From the NCBI GenBank assembly GCA_021732025.1, contig JAKFVU010000034.1, forward strand, positions 186,001-250,000: a stretch of 64,000 nt of DNA. The letters are read 5' to 3'. This DNA comes from Candidatus Obscuribacterales bacterium. GTDB lineage: Bacteria > Cyanobacteriota > Vampirovibrionia > Obscuribacterales > Obscuribacteraceae. The notes under the pieces are model-generated. The model ran no database searches. It saw only the letters and a program-made list of their open reading frames with translations, and was not told where the DNA came from. Position numbers and translations under genes: made by a program. Below are positions 35,931 to 45,900 of this stretch, piece by piece (within the stretch, counting starts at the first letter, position 1; every line of letters starts with the position of its first letter).

Positions 35931-38450
35931 CTAACGAACAAACCTAGAGTAAGCAGCTTTTACTAGCTTGTCTTCAGGATTTTGTTCGTAGGCTGTTTTT
36001 AGTTCTGCTTCGCCAGCTTTACGGGCACCGAGTTTCTCGATTAATAGCATGCCTAGTTGGTAGTGTGCTTCTGTATCGGCGAAGTTTATCTCGGTCGCTT
36101 TGCGTAAAAGCTTCTCGGCATCTTTATATTGCTTGGCCTCAGTCGCTGTCCATTTACCCATTGCTGTCAGGTAGGTACTGTTTAATGGTTGCAGAGCTGT
36201 TGCTCGTTCTAGAAGTTTTTTGGCTTCCTGGCTGTTGTGGAATTGTTCCCAGACAAGTATCGCCAGTAAATAATTTGCTTGAGCGTTGCCTGGGTCTGTG
36301 TCGATAGCCGCTTGGTAGGCCAGTCTGGCGTCGCCGGGCTTGCCTAATTTCTCCAGTAATACACCCAGTCTTTCGTGGGCCAATGAATAGCGAGGATCAA
36401 TTGCTAAGGCGGCTCGAATTTCTTCTTCAGCCCCTTTGTAGTTCTTGAATAGAAGTTCTTGTACGCGAGCTATTCCTAGATGGGCAGAAGCATTCTTCAA
36501 ATTGACTTTGAGTGCCCGTTTGTAGAGATCGTCAGATTCGTTATAGATTTTTTTGTAGTTGAGCAGACAGTCTGCTAAAGCCACCATTGCTTGATCGTAA
36601 TTAGGATCCATCAGTATGGCTTTGCGGTACTCGCGCTCTGCTTCATCAATGCGACCCCGTTGATTGAGCAAGAAATTGGCGAATAAATAGTGTGGGGTGC
36701 CTTTGTCTGAACCTAGCTCAATACCTTTCTTTAGCTCGACTTCTGATTCTTCTAGGCGCTTTTTATCGAGAGCTAGAATATTACCTAACTCACTGTGAAT
36801 TCGGGCATTGGCAGGGGCAAGTTCTATTGCGCGGCGAATTTCTTTTTCAGCTTCTTCTAATTTGCCACTGGTTTCATAGAGCAAGTGCCCAAGCGACAGA
36901 TGGGCTTCCCAGTCATCCCCGTCGCTCTCAATTGCTTTGCGAAATAGGGTTTCGCTCTCCGCCTTATCGCGACCGTGTTTTTCAAGTAAAAGGCCAAGAT
37001 TGACTAAAGCTCTGGTGTTGAGATTATTTAGCTCTAGTGCCTTGCGATATTCTTGCTCTGCTTGGTCAACTCGATTGAATTTGTGTTCGTTGATGTAGCC
37101 CAGTAAATTGTGGGCCATTGAATTGAACGGATCGAGTGTTATAGCCAGCTGCACTTGGCGCAATGATTCTTCTACGTTGCCTGCTCTCAGGTCAGCCAAG
37201 CTCAATAGCTCCCGTCCACGTGAAGAGCTTTCATCATTAAGCACCGCCCGGCGTGCCGCATCTAGCATTTCTTTGCTGCGACCCTGCTGGTCATACAGTT
37301 GAGCCAGAGTTATATAACCTTCAATTGTGCCTGGGTTTGCTTTGGTGGCTAATTCAAATTCGTGAATGGCATCCCAAGTTTTATTCTGTTCAACTAGCTG
37401 ATTGCCCAAGCGCACGTGCTCTACGTAAGCAGAAAAGTCGAGAGCCCCAGCACTACCAATTGAACGAGAGCCTGGTGAGGCCGAGGCGATCACACCATCT
37501 CCAGGTACCGAAGTGGGCGCTTCTCTGTTGACAGTGGGGGGTGTAGAAAGAAGTAGGCTGGGGCCCGAGAAAACGCCAGCCATAACTGGTGTTTGCACTT
37601 CGCCTTTGTCTTTCAGTACGGTAGATTGCACTTTGCTGCGCATCGTATTAAAAGCTTGCTCAATGTTGATGCCGTTACCGCTACCACCTTCTTTGTCGGC
37701 TTTGCTGCCAGTTTCTTTTAAGGCATCGATAAAATAGCGAGTGAAATAGCTGTTGTGCAGGTCATCAGACTCCCAAGCCTTCTGGTCGGGAGAACTAGAC
37801 GAAATGACCAGTGAGCCTACGCCTTGTGCAGCTGCGTGACTGTCAACGTTTGTTCTGACAATACCCTTATGGCCAAGCTGGGCTCCGGCTCCGCTGTAAC
37901 AAGTGTCGAGCACCAAAACGATACGATTGGTATGCACCCGCTCTTTGATCATGCGCAATAACTGGTTCATCTCGATGCCGGTGGCAAATAATTTGCGCAC
38001 TTGCGTGTCGTAGGCTACAACGTAATTGACGCCTCGGATGTCGGCGCCAGCTGGAGAGCCGTGAGTCGATAGATAAATGACCACCAAGTCTTTGGGGTTG
38101 GCTGCATGTGGCAAGAATGAATCGCCCAGAGCATCCATGATGTTGATCTTAGTGGCATTCTTATCAAGCAAAAGCCGCACATGGTCAGGCTTAAACTTAC
38201 CTTGAGCAGGGTCAACGAGATAATCGTAGAAATCGCGAGCGTCTTTGCTTGAATATTTGAGCTTGGGAATACTGGGGTCGATAAAGTCGCCAATGCCAAT
38301 TACCACTGCCCATTTGTCTTCAATGGGAGCTGACAGGTTTGCACCCCCGGCTTTAGCGTGGGCTTGCAGCGGCATGCTTTCAAGGAATACCAAGCTCGTG
38401 GCTAGAAGCAAAATGAGAAGTGATTTCGGCCAGTTATTTCGATTGCTCAT
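35931..38450 (-). CDS. Caspase-fold (orthocaspase/metacaspase-like) protein with C-terminal TPR array
   Basis: I use ATG at 38450, which gives a signal peptide ('SLLILLLATSLVFLESMPLQ', site near AHA|KA). Residues about 45-300 form a peptidase C14 domain: 'KWAVVIGIGDF', 'KYSSKDARDFYDYL', the catalytic His in 'VVIYLSTHGSP' (H130) and the catalytic Cys in 'LVLDTCYSGAG' (C184). Residues about 340-839 carry roughly a dozen TPRs ('AHNLLGYINEHKFNRVDQAE', 'AHLSLGHLLYETSGKLEEAE'). Unlike most orthocaspases it is exported. Metacaspases usually cleave after Arg/Lys. The TPR tail likely binds partners, perhaps the GT-C protein made from the next gene 26 bases on. Confidence 0.93.
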   Translation of the reverse strand: MSNRNNWPKSLLILLLATSLVFLESMPLQAHAKAGGANLSAPIEDKWAVVIGIGDFIDPSIPKLKYSSKDARDFYDYLVDPAQGKFKPDHVRLLLDKNATKINIMDALGDSFLPHAANPKDLVVIYLSTHGSPAGADIRGVNYVVAYDTQVRKLFATGIEMNQLLRMIKERVHTNRIVLVLDTCYSGAGAQLGHKGIVRTNVDSHAAAQGVGSLVISSSSPDQKAWESDDLHNSYFTRYFIDALKETGSKADKEGGSGNGINIEQAFNTMRSKVQSTVLKDKGEVQTPVMAGVFSGPSLLLSTPPTVNREAPTSVPGDGVIASASPGSRSIGSAGALDFSAYVEHVRLGNQLVEQNKTWDAIHEFELATKANPGTIEGYITLAQLYDQQGRSKEMLDAARRAVLNDESSSRGRELLSLADLRAGNVEESLRQVQLAITLDPFNSMAHNLLGYINEHKFNRVDQAEQEYRKALELNNLNTRALVNLGLLLEKHGRDKAESETLFRKAIESDGDDWEAHLSLGHLLYETSGKLEEAEKEIRRAIELAPANARIHSELGNILALDKKRLEESEVELKKGIELGSDKGTPHYLFANFLLNQRGRIDEAEREYRKAILMDPNYDQAMVALADCLLNYKKIYNESDDLYKRALKVNLKNASAHLGIARVQELLFKNYKGAEEEIRAALAIDPRYSLAHERLGVLLEKLGKPGDARLAYQAAIDTDPGNAQANYLLAILVWEQFHNSQEAKKLLERATALQPLNSTYLTAMGKWTATEAKQYKDAEKLLRKATEINFADTEAHYQLGMLLIEKLGARKAGEAELKTAYEQNPEDKLVKAAYSRFVR

Positions 38451-38490
38451 TGATTCAGTGGTTCTGTGGAGGGGCAATGACAAATATTTG

Positions 38491-38540
38491 CATATGATGA
38501 ACAATCGAGGCGGTAGAGCGCATGAACGGTTTATCATATG
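38491..38540. promoter_or_regulatory. Large inverted repeat between the divergent caspase and YkgJ genes
   Basis: CATATGATGAAC (38491-38502) and GTTTATCATATG (38529-38540) are inverted copies with one mismatch, 26 bases apart. Each arm also contains the palindrome CATATG. The position between two divergent start codons is typical of a shared operator. Confidence 0.5.
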
Positions 38541-38565
38541 ACGACCAATATGGTGGCAATGATTA

Positions 38566-39825
38566 TTGTTTAATACGGCGACTAGCCAGACAAACCACAA
38601 ACTTCACATTCCTGCGGGCATTCGCTTTGAGTGCACCAGGTGTGCCAATTGCTGCCTTTCCTGGCCGGTGCCTCTGAACGAGGCAGACGTCAAGCGCTTG
38701 ACCAAGGCCTTTAACTGTTCAGAATCAGAGCTGCCAGTGAGCTTTTTGTCTCCAATGGAGAAAAAAGCCGGTCTGGCTGGATTTAGTCGTGCCTTAGAAA
38801 AACGCCCGGACGGCCGTTGTTCGTATCTTAGTGAGACTGCCTGCACCTTGCAAGATATTGCCAAGCCGGCCATGTGTCAGCTTTTCCCCTATAGTTTTAT
38901 CGACACCCCTGATGGCACTTTTGTTGGCCTCAGTTTTGCTAGCACTGGTGTTTTGCAAAATAGCGGCAAGCTTTTGCTTGAGCAGAATGAACAACTCGCT
39001 GCCATGCTAGGTCTTTTTCGTGACCTTTTTCCTGACCTCGAAAAAGAGACCAGTGAGGGTTTTAACCACCTCAAGTTGATTGATGGAGTTAGCCTCAGTT
39101 ACGAGCAATTTAAGGCGATTGAATCACCTCTGATCGCTGATTTAGAGGATGCTGTTCTCGCCTCTTCTTCTTCTTCTTCTTCTGGTTATGCAGGCAAAAG
39201 TGCACTGGAAATTTTGGGAAGCTTCAGCCAGTCTCTGGCACAGTTTGTGCCCAAGGGTAGCTGGCGCAATCGCTTGCCGGGATCTGATGCCCGACCGAGG
39301 CAGATTGATTTATATATTCTTGATGCCCTAGGGCAGGCCTACATTGAGCCGCAGTCGAAGGGGCAATTGCTTGATGATATGCAAATCGCTCAATCGGTGA
39401 CTAGTAATTTGTTGGCTCCAGCAGCCGGTTTTAAGCTCAGACTAAATGGCTCAAGCTTTTCGGCGGTCCAGTTTTTGGACGAGAAAAAGCTTGGTGCTTT
39501 TGATCAAGCTTGCGAAAACCTGTTGTTGCGCTTTGTCTATGTGCGCATTTTTTCAAAAATGTACTTTGGCCCAGGTTTTTCTGGCCTCTCAATTGTGGCT
39601 GGAATTGGGCATCTAATTGCTGTGCTCGTTTTAGTTCGCCTTTCGGCTAAAACTAGAAAATCCGATGATAACTTTGAAGCAAATTTGCCCTGGCTAATTG
39701 AAACAGTTAGGCAGGTCGATAGCAAACTTACTAGTGCCAGATATGGTGCCAATACCCAAGCAATGCTAGAAATTCTCTTTCTTGATCAAGAGCGTGTTCA
39801 GCGCCTAATTGATCTTTGTGCTTGA
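38566..39825 (+). CDS. YkgJ-family Cys-cluster protein, long form
   Basis: The 419-residue protein begins with the YkgJ (CxxCxxCC) zinc/iron-cluster region: 'FECTRCANCCLSWPVPLNEA', then 'GRCSYLSETACTLQDI' and 'PAMCQLFPYS'. These eight cysteines match the family signature, which probably binds Fe-S or Zn. The remaining 300 residues are not part of the usual short YkgJ protein; they hold a poly-Ser run (eight Ser near residue 200) and a hydrophobic segment around 330-350 ('GFSGLSIVAGIGHLIAVLVL'). Start is TTG at 38566; an in-frame stop lies just upstream. Function unknown; YkgJ relatives have been linked to Fe-S or methylation roles. Confidence 0.82.
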   Translation: MFNTATSQTNHKLHIPAGIRFECTRCANCCLSWPVPLNEADVKRLTKAFNCSESELPVSFLSPMEKKAGLAGFSRALEKRPDGRCSYLSETACTLQDIAKPAMCQLFPYSFIDTPDGTFVGLSFASTGVLQNSGKLLLEQNEQLAAMLGLFRDLFPDLEKETSEGFNHLKLIDGVSLSYEQFKAIESPLIADLEDAVLASSSSSSSGYAGKSALEILGSFSQSLAQFVPKGSWRNRLPGSDARPRQIDLYILDALGQAYIEPQSKGQLLDDMQIAQSVTSNLLAPAAGFKLRLNGSSFSAVQFLDEKKLGAFDQACENLLLRFVYVRIFSKMYFGPGFSGLSIVAGIGHLIAVLVLVRLSAKTRKSDDNFEANLPWLIETVRQVDSKLTSARYGANTQAMLEILFLDQERVQRLIDLCA

Positions 39826-39888
39826 GATTGTCAAGCAATTAATGGGTAGATTTAGGAGAAACAGGCAAGCACCGAGTGCATCTTAAGG

Positions 39889-39894
39889 TATCAT
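39889..39894 (+). promoter_or_regulatory. -10 box placing the htrA transcript start at its ATG
   Basis: TATCAT covers positions -12 to -7 of the ATG at 39901, so transcription should start at or near the A of the start codon. No Shine-Dalgarno is present. Confidence 0.4.
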
Positions 39895-39900
39895 AGCCAA

Positions 39901-41274
39901 ATGCCGGAAGTACCCGATAACGTTCCAATCTATATTTCGTCTGATTTCGCCGATGATGACAGCGCTGCGAGCGGTGAGGCCGAGATAATTTCGTCCTCTC
40001 GTGAATCATTGCTTGAAGACCGTTCGGCGGCGACCTGGCAACCTTACGTTCGCCCCCTGACTGCCGATTCATCCGGGGACACCTCAGAGACGGCCAAGTC
40101 CGATAATGGCGCTACGCCCATTCAGGAAACGCCGAGAACTACTGCTGAAGCTAGCGCCACTGGGTCAGTAAAGAAGCACACAATTTTAATTTTAGCGGGT
40201 CTGACTGCAGTTAACCTTTTTGCTTTTGGTGTCTGGTTGGGGTTCTATTTGATTCCGCGAGCACCAGTAACCACAAGTCTGAAGCCGAGTTTAGCTAACT
40301 TATTCGGTGATGGCAAAACAGAACACTCGGCCGTCAATGTGCTGGCCGATGTCGCAGCCAAAGCTAATCCGTCAGTGGTTACAATCGATATTAAGTTTAC
40401 TCCGTCAAAGCCAAGCGTTAATGGCACTAGCCGTGCGATACCACCTGCGGAGGCATCAGGTCTTATAGTCCGTTCTGACGGCTATATTTTGACCAATTCG
40501 CATGTCATTCATCGCGACAGTGAAATCAAAGTTACTTTGAACGATGAGCGCAAGTTTGCTGCACGCCTGATCGGGCGAGATGATTACTCTGATTTAGCAG
40601 TTATAAAAATTGATGCTACGGAATTGCCGGTTCTCAAGTTTGCCGATTCGAAAACGGTTCGACCAGGTGACTGGGCCATTGCCATTGGCTCTCCTTTGGG
40701 CTTTGACCATACGTTGACCGTAGGTGTTATTAGTGCCATCAATCGTTCACTTTCTGATTTTAAGAATCGCGTTAATTTGATACAACATGATGCCGCTCTC
40801 AATCTTGGCAATTCTGGTGGACCATTGCTCAATATAAATGGCGAAGTAATTGGTATCAACACAGCAGTTCGCAGCCAGGCTGTTTGTATTGGTTTTGCCA
40901 CACCGTCTGATGTTGCTGCTGAGGTGGCCAGACGATTAATTAGCGATGGTCATATACCTCGTGCCTACTTAGGCGTCTACATGGAAGATATAGATCCTGA
41001 ACGGACTCGCTCTTTGACTTTGCCATCACATCCGGTGGCAGTAAAGATAGCTAGACTGGCCGCCGGTGGTCCAGCCGAAAAAGCAGGGTTGCTTGCTGGC
41101 GATATAATTTCGAAGATCAATGGCATAGTAGTGAAGTCTAAGAGAGAAGTGCGTGAACTAACACAGGCAAGCAAGCCGGGGGATCGAGTCAACATTGTCG
41201 TCGAGCGCCAAACCCACAGTATTCCTATTACGGTTGTGATTGGTGATTTGGCGAAGGATAGTCCAGAATTTTAA
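39901..41274 (+). CDS. Membrane-anchored HtrA/DegP-like serine protease with PDZ domain
   Basis: The 457-residue protein has a long polar cytosolic N-terminus (1-90), a membrane segment (93-117), a trypsin-like domain with the triad H201 ('LTNSHVIHRD'), D231 ('DDYSDLAVIKI') and S305 ('NLGNSGGPLLNI'), and one PDZ domain (about 345-450, 'ARLAAGGPAEKAGLLAGDII'). This fits DegS/HhoA-like proteases that act in the periplasm on misfolded proteins or in signalling. The large N-terminal extension is not usual for DegS. Its stop touches the next gene. Promoter looks leaderless. Confidence 0.93.
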   Translation: MPEVPDNVPIYISSDFADDDSAASGEAEIISSSRESLLEDRSAATWQPYVRPLTADSSGDTSETAKSDNGATPIQETPRTTAEASATGSVKKHTILILAGLTAVNLFAFGVWLGFYLIPRAPVTTSLKPSLANLFGDGKTEHSAVNVLADVAAKANPSVVTIDIKFTPSKPSVNGTSRAIPPAEASGLIVRSDGYILTNSHVIHRDSEIKVTLNDERKFAARLIGRDDYSDLAVIKIDATELPVLKFADSKTVRPGDWAIAIGSPLGFDHTLTVGVISAINRSLSDFKNRVNLIQHDAALNLGNSGGPLLNINGEVIGINTAVRSQAVCIGFATPSDVAAEVARRLISDGHIPRAYLGVYMEDIDPERTRSLTLPSHPVAVKIARLAAGGPAEKAGLLAGDIISKINGIVVKSKREVRELTQASKPGDRVNIVVERQTHSIPITVVIGDLAKDSPEF

Positions 41275-41595
41275 ATGACACTTTCAGAACGTGACTGTAT
41301 ACCTTGTCGAGGCGGTGTCTCTCCTCTCTCTAGTAGTGAGTGTCAGAGCTTTCTAGCCGAGCTATCGAATTGGAATATTGTAGACGGTCGTTTAACCAAG
41401 TCATATAAGTTTAAGACCTTTCGTGGCGCCATGAACTTTGCCATCAGCATTGGCGAATTAGCTGACAAGGTTGACCACCATCCAGATCTGCATGTTTCTT
41501 GGGGTGAGCTCAAAGTTGATATTTGGACGCACAAAATCAATGGCTTAACTGAGTCTGATTTTGTATTGGCAGCTAAAATAGACGCCTTGCAATAA
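41275..41595 (+). CDS. Pterin-4-alpha-carbinolamine dehydratase
   Basis: The 106-residue protein shows the PCD signature: 'DKVDHHPDLHVSWGELKVDI' with the catalytic HH, then 'WTHKINGLTESD'. PCD dehydrates 4a-hydroxytetrahydropterin and recycles tetrahydrobiopterin for phenylalanine hydroxylase; some PCDs also act in molybdopterin or folate routes. No hydroxylase is nearby. An N-terminal extension with two cysteines ('DCIPCRGGVS') precedes the fold. The ATG is the base right after the protease stop, so it is translated from the same mRNA. Confidence 0.93.
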   Translation: MTLSERDCIPCRGGVSPLSSSECQSFLAELSNWNIVDGRLTKSYKFKTFRGAMNFAISIGELADKVDHHPDLHVSWGELKVDIWTHKINGLTESDFVLAAKIDALQ

Positions 41596-41611
41596 TCTCA
41601 GTTCTTCTTGC

Positions 41612-42868
41612 CTAGTGTGGTTTTGTAGCCATGTAGAAAACGGCACCGGCAATGGCTATTATGATGAGAACAATCAGCCATATTGGTACAGCTGGAATGT
41701 TATACATTTCTGCTTTTTCTGGCGCGGGTCGCTTCAGACCTTTGCCGCCGCCACCACCACCGGTGACTAGCGAATTATTAGCGACAGGCCCACGCTTTTC
41801 ACCAGGGCCAGGAATGGCATCAAGTTCACCCCATTTGTCGCCTCCAGGCTCATGAATTGGCTTTGGAGTAGGCACTGCAATTTCTGCAGTTGCTTTGGGC
41901 GTTGGAATAGCATCGAGGTCGCCCCATTTCTTCCCACCAGGGGCTTCTTCTACTTCAGGAGTAGCCGCTGGAGGTTGTGCTGCTGCTGCTGGGGCTTGAG
42001 GTACTGGTTGAGGAGTAACAGGAGCAGCTTGAGGTACCGCAGGAGCAGCAGGTACAGCTTGAGGAGCAGCTGCAGCACCAGGGGAGCCAATTGAATCTAA
42101 GTCTCCCCACTTACTACCACTCTCGCCATTTGTTGTGGCCTGAGAGGCCGCACTTTGAGGCTGTGGTTGCATGGCAAGGTTAGGGCGCGAACCCGCTGTA
42201 ACGGTTAAGTGAATTTCGCCAGTGGTTTCTTGAGCTCTAGCTATGGCATTGCTGGCTGTAGCAATTGGTGCTGGAGCTGGGGCCGGTGCTGGAGCTGGTG
42301 CTGGCGGTGCTGGTGGCGCTGCTGCCGGAGCTGGTGCTGGTGCCGCTGGTGCAGCGCCAGGAGCAGGTATAGAATCTAGGTCGCCCCATTTGCTAGCAGC
42401 TGGGGCTGCTGGTGCTGGATTTGGTGCCGGTGCTGTGGCTGGTGCAGCCGCAGGAGCAGCGGGTGCAGCAGCTGCAGGTGCATTTTGTGCTTGCAATTTA
42501 GCAACAACAATTTTTATTTGATTGCCCCAACTTTGCGGGTCAAGAAAATCAAGTGCTCCTAAATTTACAGAAGCTCTTACCATGTCAGCATCTAGTGAAC
42601 TCTTGCTCACCACAACAGGAAGTTGTGGGTAGAGCTGGCGAGTCTCTGCTAATAAATTGAGGCCTTCAACGGGCTCATCATCTAGATCTATCCAAAGTAG
42701 TTTGGTGCCTACTTTGATTGCTTGTTCAACTGCTCTACTACCGTCGCTTTTTGAAACGGTGGCAATGTATTTCAAGCCTGGTTCGCTTTTAACTAGTCCT
42801 TCCAAAATCTCTTGTTTGGCATCATCGCCATCGCAGACTAGCAAGGTAGGAATGCTCACGGTTGACAT
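41612..42868 (-). CDS. Degenerate receiver-domain protein with KWGDLDxI repeats and C-terminal membrane anchor
   Basis: Residues 1-125 form a receiver-like domain: 'TLLVCDGDDAKQEILEGLV' and Asp61 in 'LLWIDLDDEPVEGL', but the position of the usual Lys is occupied in 'LDFLDPQ', so normal phosphotransfer signalling is doubtful. Residues 130-385 are Pro/Ala/Gln-rich and disordered and contain four copies of a short motif (KWGDLDSI 160-167 and 253-260, KWGDLDAI 314-321, KWGELDAI 345-352). The end is a single membrane helix ('VPIWLIVLIIIAIAGAVFY', tail-anchor like). GTG at 42859 is an alternative start, because AAAGG abuts the ATG. It follows the large gene upstream by 49 bases. Confidence 0.75.
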   Translation of the reverse strand: MSTVSIPTLLVCDGDDAKQEILEGLVKSEPGLKYIATVSKSDGSRAVEQAIKVGTKLLWIDLDDEPVEGLNLLAETRQLYPQLPVVVSKSSLDADMVRASVNLGALDFLDPQSWGNQIKIVVAKLQAQNAPAAAAPAAPAAAPATAPAPNPAPAAPAASKWGDLDSIPAPGAAPAAPAPAPAAAPPAPPAPAPAPAPAPAPIATASNAIARAQETTGEIHLTVTAGSRPNLAMQPQPQSAASQATTNGESGSKWGDLDSIGSPGAAAAPQAVPAAPAVPQAAPVTPQPVPQAPAAAAQPPAATPEVEEAPGGKKWGDLDAIPTPKATAEIAVPTPKPIHEPGGDKWGELDAIPGPGEKRGPVANNSLVTGGGGGGKGLKRPAPEKAEMYNIPAVPIWLIVLIIIAIAGAVFYMATKPH

Positions 42869-42917
42869 CCTTTCGGTGAATTAGTGCCCATAGTTTACAC
42901 CTTATCTAACGCACTCT

Positions 42918-45900
42918 TTAACGTCCAGTAGCTGCTTGAGCAACATTGCTGTCAAGCGGGAAGCCAAGCAATCTGCCGCTTGTATCAAGCATGCGCTTGC
43001 GCATTTCATCGATTGGCATGGTGTTTAGTTCAACGTCTTTATACATAGAAAGAAGTTGCATTGTAGACATCAAGCTCAAGTGTTTTTTGCTGGCAAACTC
43101 TTGTAAGGCTGGGCTGAAGTCGGGCTCCGAGCGCTCAATTGGATGTTTTGATGACCATGTTTGGGCTATCAAGATGCCTTTGGGTTCAGTTTCATATTCA
43201 TCCCAGAATGAAATTACAGATTCAGCTAGCTGAGCAACTTCGGTTCTATTGGCACCAGCAGGGCTGTGAACAATTCTGGCAATCGCTTCCACTTGATCGC
43301 CTCGTGACAGCCACAATTCATTGGTGTTGCTACGTGACTGTTGTACTTGCCAACCAAGTCGGCTCAATACTTCTTGAGTGCCACTCATGAGGGCCGCATT
43401 TTCTCCAGTAAGCAAGATTATTTTGAGAGACTCGATAGCGCTTATTCTTGCCTCTACCGAACCTAGTCTTCCTTGCATCTGGCGGATTTGTTCGGCCATT
43501 TGACTATGTTCATTCTTGAGCAGGTCAATGAAGGGGAAAGAGAATTCATCGCACCAAGTAGGAGCACCCTTTGTCATTTCTTCCATCTTCTTAATCAGTT
43601 CCTTTGGTGGTATCGGTGTTGACTGTGGTTCCATCGCTGAGTTTGCCTCGGCATAAGCTGTTGCACTAGACGACGGTAAAATATCAGGCTTGTGGTTGCC
43701 ATCACCATTAGTGCTTGCTGCCACCGGTGTGGCCATTGCTATGTTTTGGGCTGGTGCTGGAGCTGGTGCTGGTGCTGGAATAGGTGCTGGTGTTGGAGCA
43801 GGAGCAGGTGGAGCTGCTGGTGCTGGTGCTGTCGAAAGAGCAGGAGAAGGAGCAGGAGCAGGAGCAGGAGCAGGAGCTGATGGAGGAACAGGGATAGGTG
43901 CTGGAGCAGGCTCGGGAGCCACCATGGCAGGTGCTGCCAGTGGAGCTTCAAAGGCCGGAGTCGGAGCGCTCACTGGTATTGAAGGAGTGGGAGGTGCTTC
44001 AGGAGCTTGTGAAGCTGGAGCCGATTGTGGCATCTCTGCAGCCCTAGTCAGGCGAGAAATTTCAGCTAGATCTCTGGCAGCTTGGTTTTGCTCTTCTTCT
44101 AATGAAGTGAAAGATGTGTTCATGGGCTCCTCACGGGCGGCAATTGGTGTGGCTAGATTTTCTGTATGTGAAGCTGTCATTTCGGTGCTTACCGGCGTTT
44201 CTAAGCGTGGTGCACCGAAGGTTTCTACAAGGGAGCGCAAGGTGGAGTTAGCGGCATCGCTGCTAACTGCAGGTATTTTAGGATTGCCTAAGAATATCTC
44301 TGGCTCTGGTAGGTCGGATACTGCTGGTGCATTTTGAACAGTGTCTCCGCTGTCTGCCCCTTCTTCCGAACTAGCTACTGATTGTTCATCTAGATCGTGA
44401 TTGCGGGCTGCTTGTAGTATCGATTCCGGTTGATACTCTCGTGCTGCTGGATCTTCTTCTGTCAAGAATTCAAAGGTCTGGCGGAATTCTTCTATGTTCT
44501 TGGAAGCGCGTTCAGCCTCTACCTTTCCGAGTTCTCTTGCTGCTTCCTCTTCGAGGGCGATTCGTGCCACTTCCTGATCAATAGTATTGATTAAAGCTTC
44601 AGCCACTGGCTCTTGTTCATTAGCCAATTGATAGCGGCCTGTTTCCAGCCAGTTTCCGTCACTGCTTTCAGTTCCGGGTCTTAGTGCTGATTCTAGATCT
44701 CTCGAGGCAGCCTCAATTTCGGCTCTTTCGATTTCTGCTGCAGTTGGTGCACTCTTTTCTACATTCGCTTCTGCCACTGGCGTTGCTGCCTGTCTTTCAG
44801 AAGTAAGGCTGCTTCCAGCTTCAAGTGACTCCATCAGACGCGATGCTTCTGACGATTGATTGACAGGCGTTGATGCCACATCGGTTACTTCAATTGCCGC
44901 AGGCTCTAAGAAATCATTGTCATCACTGCCACCAAATTCGAGGCCTTTGAGAATGTCAGAAATACGTTGTTTTGGATTCGTCGAGTTGGCTGAGTTAGGA
45001 TCGCGGGTGGCGGTCTCAATCTGATTTGCTTGTTCAACTAATTGCCTGGCTGTTTCGGCAAATTGCGAAAGGTCCATTTCAGCAGTAGCTTTCTTTAACT
45101 CGAAGTTGTTGACCATGGCCACTTCAGGTGTAGGCGCTGCTACTGTTGCAGGCTGTGAAATATCAAAAGCGGGCTCTGATGAGACGTCTGTCGCAAGCTC
45201 GATGGCCTCCATCTCTTGGAAGGCTTCGGGATGCTTGTTGGCCTCTGCTGAGACTGAACTAAGTATCTCTTCTGCAGTGAGCATTGGCGCTGGCGCAGTA
45301 GCTGCTGGAGGAGCGCTAGGCTCGCTGAGAACGGCAGCGCTAGTAAATTCTTCGTCGTCAAATGGGTCAAGGGCGTCAGATGAGAACAATCCCTTAAGTG
45401 CGCCTTTCGGTGCCTGTTTGGCGGGCGGGCTCTCATTTTGAGCAGGGGCAGCCGCTGCGCTGGCAACCGCTTCGGCCTCGTCTGTTTTCTTTTGATGATT
45501 GGCAGCTAGATTTGCCATTATTTCTTCTAGGCGAGCTTCGTCCATAGTGTGGTTAGGAACCTTTTCCGAAGTAGGTGCTGGGCTTTCTTGTTCTGTTTCT
45601 TTGGCAATAGCCGCATTGTCTTTGATGAAGCCCTTGTTAATGGCTTCTTGGTACCATTTATTGACGCAGATCATAAGAACGCGATCAAAATCGGGCGAGT
45701 ATGGTGCTGGTAAAAAGATTACTTTGCCGCCATTGTCACCGGCCCAAAACTGAGCGGCAATGCACTTCTTTTGTGCAGCGGTAGCTAATACTGAGTAATT
45801 CGAAGAGAGAAAATCTGTGCGAATTATGGTGTTCCATTCGACACCAGATTGTTGTAAATATTCAGCTACTTCAGACGTGTTACCTTCGTCGGTGCTTTCG

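Noticed and set aside
39160..39185. TCT repeats coding poly-Ser in the YkgJ gene
   Set aside because: A simple trinucleotide run within a coding frame; no sign of a phase-variation switch.
43690..44337. 215-codon plus-strand frame of Gly/Ala repeats
   Set aside because: It is the reverse of the (AP)n tract of the 42918 gene; low complexity on one strand makes long open frames on the other.
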